NCBI GenBank assembly: GCA_002347025.1
Contig: DEAE01000001.1
Span: 64,294 to 128,293 of the forward strand
Direction of reading: 5' to 3'
From: Acidobacteria bacterium UBA2990
GTDB lineage: Bacteria > Acidobacteriota > Vicinamibacteria > Vicinamibacterales > UBA8438
Length of the DNA: 64,000 nt
The translations under genes and the position numbers were made by a program. The notes beneath the pieces were generated by a model, which ran no database searches, was not told where the DNA came from, and saw only the letters and a program-made list of their open reading frames with translations. Below, piece after piece: positions 61,624 to 64,000 of this stretch (the stretch's first letter is position 1; every line of letters starts with the position of its first letter).

Positions 61624-63264
61624 CTACTCTTTATCCCGAATCGTCGGATACTCAATGCCAAGCTGTTCAAGGTAAGTCTCAAACTGTGCTGGATCGTAAT
61701 AGTACTGTTCCAACTTTGGCTTAAACTCCGCCATTATGCTCTCGTTTAGCCATACGGCCGGTTCGTCCTGTGGACGAAGGAAGGACGAATAAGTTGTGTC
61801 CTTCTGCTGGACGTTTGTGAAGTAATCGCGGGCGTCGTCGACTAACGACGGGGTTAACAGGATGTCTAGTAGGGTGCGAGCAAATACTTTGGCTCCAGCT
61901 GTAGCGCCTTTGTGAGCTATTGGGGTAGCCATGGCGATAGCTTTGTTCCAGTTGTGACCTTGGCCCCCCGAAATGTTCGACGGGAAGCGGAGCGACACCG
62001 TGGGAACGACCCATGAGATATCGCCGATGTCGTCTGAGCCTCCTCCTCGTCGTTCGCTATCTGGAATGTTCTCGCGTCCCCGTAGTTCTTGGCTTATTTC
62101 TGTGGAAAGCCCACGTTCTTCGCTACCGAGCATTTGCTGAACAGCTTTAGCCATTTCCTGGTCGGCATCGCTCCACCTTGGCATCCCAACATGGAGCATA
62201 TTTGTATGCACTGCCTCGGCTAGGGGTTTGTTCATGTGCTGGGGCCAAGCGGCCCCGAGGACCCGTGAGTCGACCGTAGTGCCTGTCATCAGCGCTGCGC
62301 CTTCTGACATCTGGGTGCCAATCTCCCACATGCGCATGATGCTCGGGTAGTCGGTTTCCCGGAAAAAATACCAGACCGCGGCTGTTGGTGGTACAACGTT
62401 TGGTTGGTCGCCGCCGTCGGTGATGACGTAGTGTGATCGTTGCTGAATCCGTAGATGCTCCCGGCGGAAGTTCCATCCAATATTCATCAATTCGACTGCG
62501 TCGAGGGCACTACGACCGTCCCACGGTGACCCGGCACCATGTGCACTTTCACCCTCGAAGAGATATTCGACAGATACCATGCCGTTGCCGGCACTTTCTC
62601 CCCAGCTGACCGACATGTCACTGCTGACGTGCGAATAAAGCACAACGTCTACATTTTCAAATAGTCCAGCTTTTACAAAGTGAGCCTTTGCCCCTAGTTG
62701 TTCCTCGGCGATGCCAGGCCACAGGATGAGGGTGCCAGGTAAGTTTTCACGTTGCATGATCTTTTGTACCGCGAGTGCAGCGGTGATATTGAGAGCCTGC
62801 CCGGCATTGTGCCCCTCGCCGTGTCCCGGGGCTCCCGGGATGAGTGGTTCCCGGTAAGCGACGCCGGGTTTTTGCGAAGCTTGTGGAATGCCGTCAACAT
62901 CGGTTCCGATAGCGATCACCGGAGAGCCAGAACCCCAACTGGCCCACCAGGCACTTGGAATGCCAGCCACGCCGTTTTTCACAGTGAAGCCATGATCTTC
63001 TAGGATGCCACCGATGTAGCGCTGAGTTTCGAATTCTTGAAAACCGAGTTCGTTGAAGCTGTAGATCATGTCGACGATTTGTTGAGTGAAGTCTCGACGA
63101 CTCTCGACGTCTACTGCTACTTCTTCCTTTAGATTCTCGAGTTCTGTATTTTCCGGAAATGTTGAAGCGACGCTTGCTAAAGGTTCTGGTTGTGGTGATG
63201 CGAAGGTGACAAGAATGATTGCGGCAACGAAGGCTATAACCCAGTTGAGTGGTAGAACACGCAT
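61624..63264 (-). CDS. Exported M20-family amidohydrolase (AbgB-like)
   Basis: 546 residues. A signal peptide (NWVIAFVAAIILVTFASPQ) is followed by an M20 core: PSAWWASWGSGSPVIAIGTDVDG, PGAPGHGEGHNAGQALNITAALA (metal His), TLILWPGIAEEQLGAKAHFVKAGLF (catalytic Glu), LYSHVSSD and YLFEGESAHGAGSPWDGRSALDAVELM (dimerisation domain). The closest recognisable relative is the p-aminobenzoyl-glutamate hydrolase B subunit. The exported form would cleave amide-linked extracellular compounds. Confidence 0.88.
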   Translation of the reverse strand: MRVLPLNWVIAFVAAIILVTFASPQPEPLASVASTFPENTELENLKEEVAVDVESRRDFTQQIVDMIYSFNELGFQEFETQRYIGGILEDHGFTVKNGVAGIPSAWWASWGSGSPVIAIGTDVDGIPQASQKPGVAYREPLIPGAPGHGEGHNAGQALNITAALAVQKIMQRENLPGTLILWPGIAEEQLGAKAHFVKAGLFENVDVVLYSHVSSDMSVSWGESAGNGMVSVEYLFEGESAHGAGSPWDGRSALDAVELMNIGWNFRREHLRIQQRSHYVITDGGDQPNVVPPTAAVWYFFRETDYPSIMRMWEIGTQMSEGAALMTGTTVDSRVLGAAWPQHMNKPLAEAVHTNMLHVGMPRWSDADQEMAKAVQQMLGSEERGLSTEISQELRGRENIPDSERRGGGSDDIGDISWVVPTVSLRFPSNISGGQGHNWNKAIAMATPIAHKGATAGAKVFARTLLDILLTPSLVDDARDYFTNVQQKDTTYSSFLRPQDEPAVWLNESIMAEFKPKLEQYYYDPAQFETYLEQLGIEYPTIRDKE

Positions 63265-63471
63265 GATGACTCCTCAGCAGCAAGCGCAGTTTCGATTAGG
63301 ATATCTGTGTCGTTACTGGTGTGATCCTACGACAGTAAGCATTAGGATGCTACGCTAGGGACTCGCTCTCGGTGGTTGAAAGCCAACCTGTCTAGCGGTC
63401 TCCAGCTAATTTCAAGCTTTGGCTCAAGCCTCTGAAATTCATCGGTTCTGAGCCGTTCTGAGGGGTACCCG

Positions 63472-64000
63472 TTGCGTTACGCAATCACGACATTCGGTTG
63501 CCGCGTCAACCAAGCTGACTCGCTACAACTCGATATGCAGTTGCGGGCCCGTGGTGCCATTCCTGTTCCGCTCCATGAGGCTGATGTGGTTATCGTCAAT
63601 AGCTGCTCGGTAACCGCTACTGCAGACCAAGGTGCCCGGCAGGCCGTGCGCCGGGTGGGGCGTTTAAACCCGGGCGCACGGATTGTGGCCACTGGATGTT
63701 ACGCCACTAGGGCTGAGGAAGAAATCAGGGCATTGCCTGGTGCCCCTGAGGTGATCGCGAACAAAGAAAAACATGCAATTGTGGACCATATACTCCCAAG
63801 GATAGAGACGACTGCCGAACGTTTCGGTGGGGGGGCTGGCCCCTGCGGTTCGCTGGCCACACCTGCTGCAATTGGTCGAGTGGCCTTTATGCTTCGTGTT
63901 CAAACTGGATGTGACGAACAGTGCGCTTACTGCATCATTCCGTCGACCAGGGGACGAGGGCGTAGTCTTGAGCCGTCTCGAGTAGTGGGGGCTGTTAGTC
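63472..64000 (+). CDS. tRNA methylthiotransferase, MtaB-type, N-terminal part
   Basis: 176 residues visible, cut by the window end. A TTG at 63472 follows GAGGGG. The UPF0004 domain begins ITTFGCRVNQADSLQL (Cys10), with Cys45 (VNSCSVTATADQ) and Cys76 (ATGCYATR), holding the auxiliary [4Fe-4S] cluster. The radical SAM motif CDEQCAYC is at 147-154. The variant FGCRVNQADS and the VNSCSVTATADQ wording are closest to MtaB, which thiomethylates t6A37 in tRNA, though MiaB/RimO cannot be excluded from this half. Confidence 0.88.
   Translation, partial: MRYAITTFGCRVNQADSLQLDMQLRARGAIPVPLHEADVVIVNSCSVTATADQGARQAVRRVGRLNPGARIVATGCYATRAEEEIRALPGAPEVIANKEKHAIVDHILPRIETTAERFGGGAGPCGSLATPAAIGRVAFMLRVQTGCDEQCAYCIIPSTRGRGRSLEPSRVVGAVS

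Overview
The window looks like a chromosomal segment of a Gram-negative, aerobic, probably free-living bacterium. Evidence seen: a TonB-dependent outer-membrane receptor, many exported proteins with signal peptides, at least six c-type cytochrome or haem-binding proteins, and several PQQ-type beta-propeller dehydrogenases. The mixture of a carboxypeptidase-regulatory-like TonB receptor, acido-type PQQ dehydrogenases, PVC-type haem-binding proteins and DUF5117-like metalloproteases fits Acidobacteriota (Vicinamibacteria-like). That placement is inference, since no rRNA is present. No tRNA, rRNA, CRISPR array, insertion sequence or prophage was found.

Layout. 1-4.2 kb: partial TonB receptor, then a HTH-TOBE molybdate regulator divergent from modABC. 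4.3-7.0 kb: malonate carrier madLM divergent from a MatC-type dicarboxylate carrier. 7.3-13.6 kb: SixA-like phosphatase, group II PLP decarboxylase, a selenocysteine OsmC gene, a thioredoxin-fold DUF255 protein and transketolase. 13.6-19.6 kb: exported methyltransferase, SorAB-type sulfite dehydrogenase (a molybdoenzyme), a second selenocysteine gene (SelW/Rdx family), a gutted deaminase, msrA and enolase. 20-26.5 kb: membrane protein, cupin, PQQ dehydrogenase with dihaem cytochrome, YggT, second PQQ dehydrogenase. 26.6-37.2 kb: a catabolic block (acetamidase-like, sugar isomerase-like, nucleoside-type MFS, two ceramidase-like hydrolases, a large PVC-type haem protein, Gfo/Idh/MocA oxidoreductase). 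37.2-44.5 kb: VOC proteins, DUF457-type hydrolase, proC, NhaP antiporter, nitronate monooxygenase and small proteins. 44.7-47.6 kb: a higher-GC pair (PQQ sugar dehydrogenase and an exported triple RidA-like protein). 48-50 kb: YVTN propeller with two haem proteins. 50.5-64 kb: TauD-type dioxygenase, DASS carrier, B12/radical-SAM protein, large zinc metalloprotease, TerC, Tet-like MFS, NhaC, M20 amidohydrolase and a partial MtaB-type methylthiotransferase.

The main discovery is two in-frame-UGA genes that ordinary gene calling would break or miss. One is an OsmC-family protein with UGA at the first (peroxidatic) cysteine position (9596-10060). The other is a SelW-like protein with a Cys-x-x-Sec motif (minus strand, 16554-16790). 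Each UGA is followed at 23-27 nt by a short hairpin with a G at the first loop position, matching the general bacterial SECIS architecture. They lie near other redox genes (DUF255 thioredoxin-fold protein, MsrA, sulfite dehydrogenase). The selenocysteine machinery (selA, selB, selC, selD) is not in this window and must lie elsewhere if the reading is right.

A second theme is respiration of periplasmic oxidations: sulfite dehydrogenase and the PQQ enzymes lie beside cytochromes c, and the molybdate importer would supply cofactor metal. In the molybdate system the TOBE sensor domain is absent from ModC and present instead in the divergent regulator.
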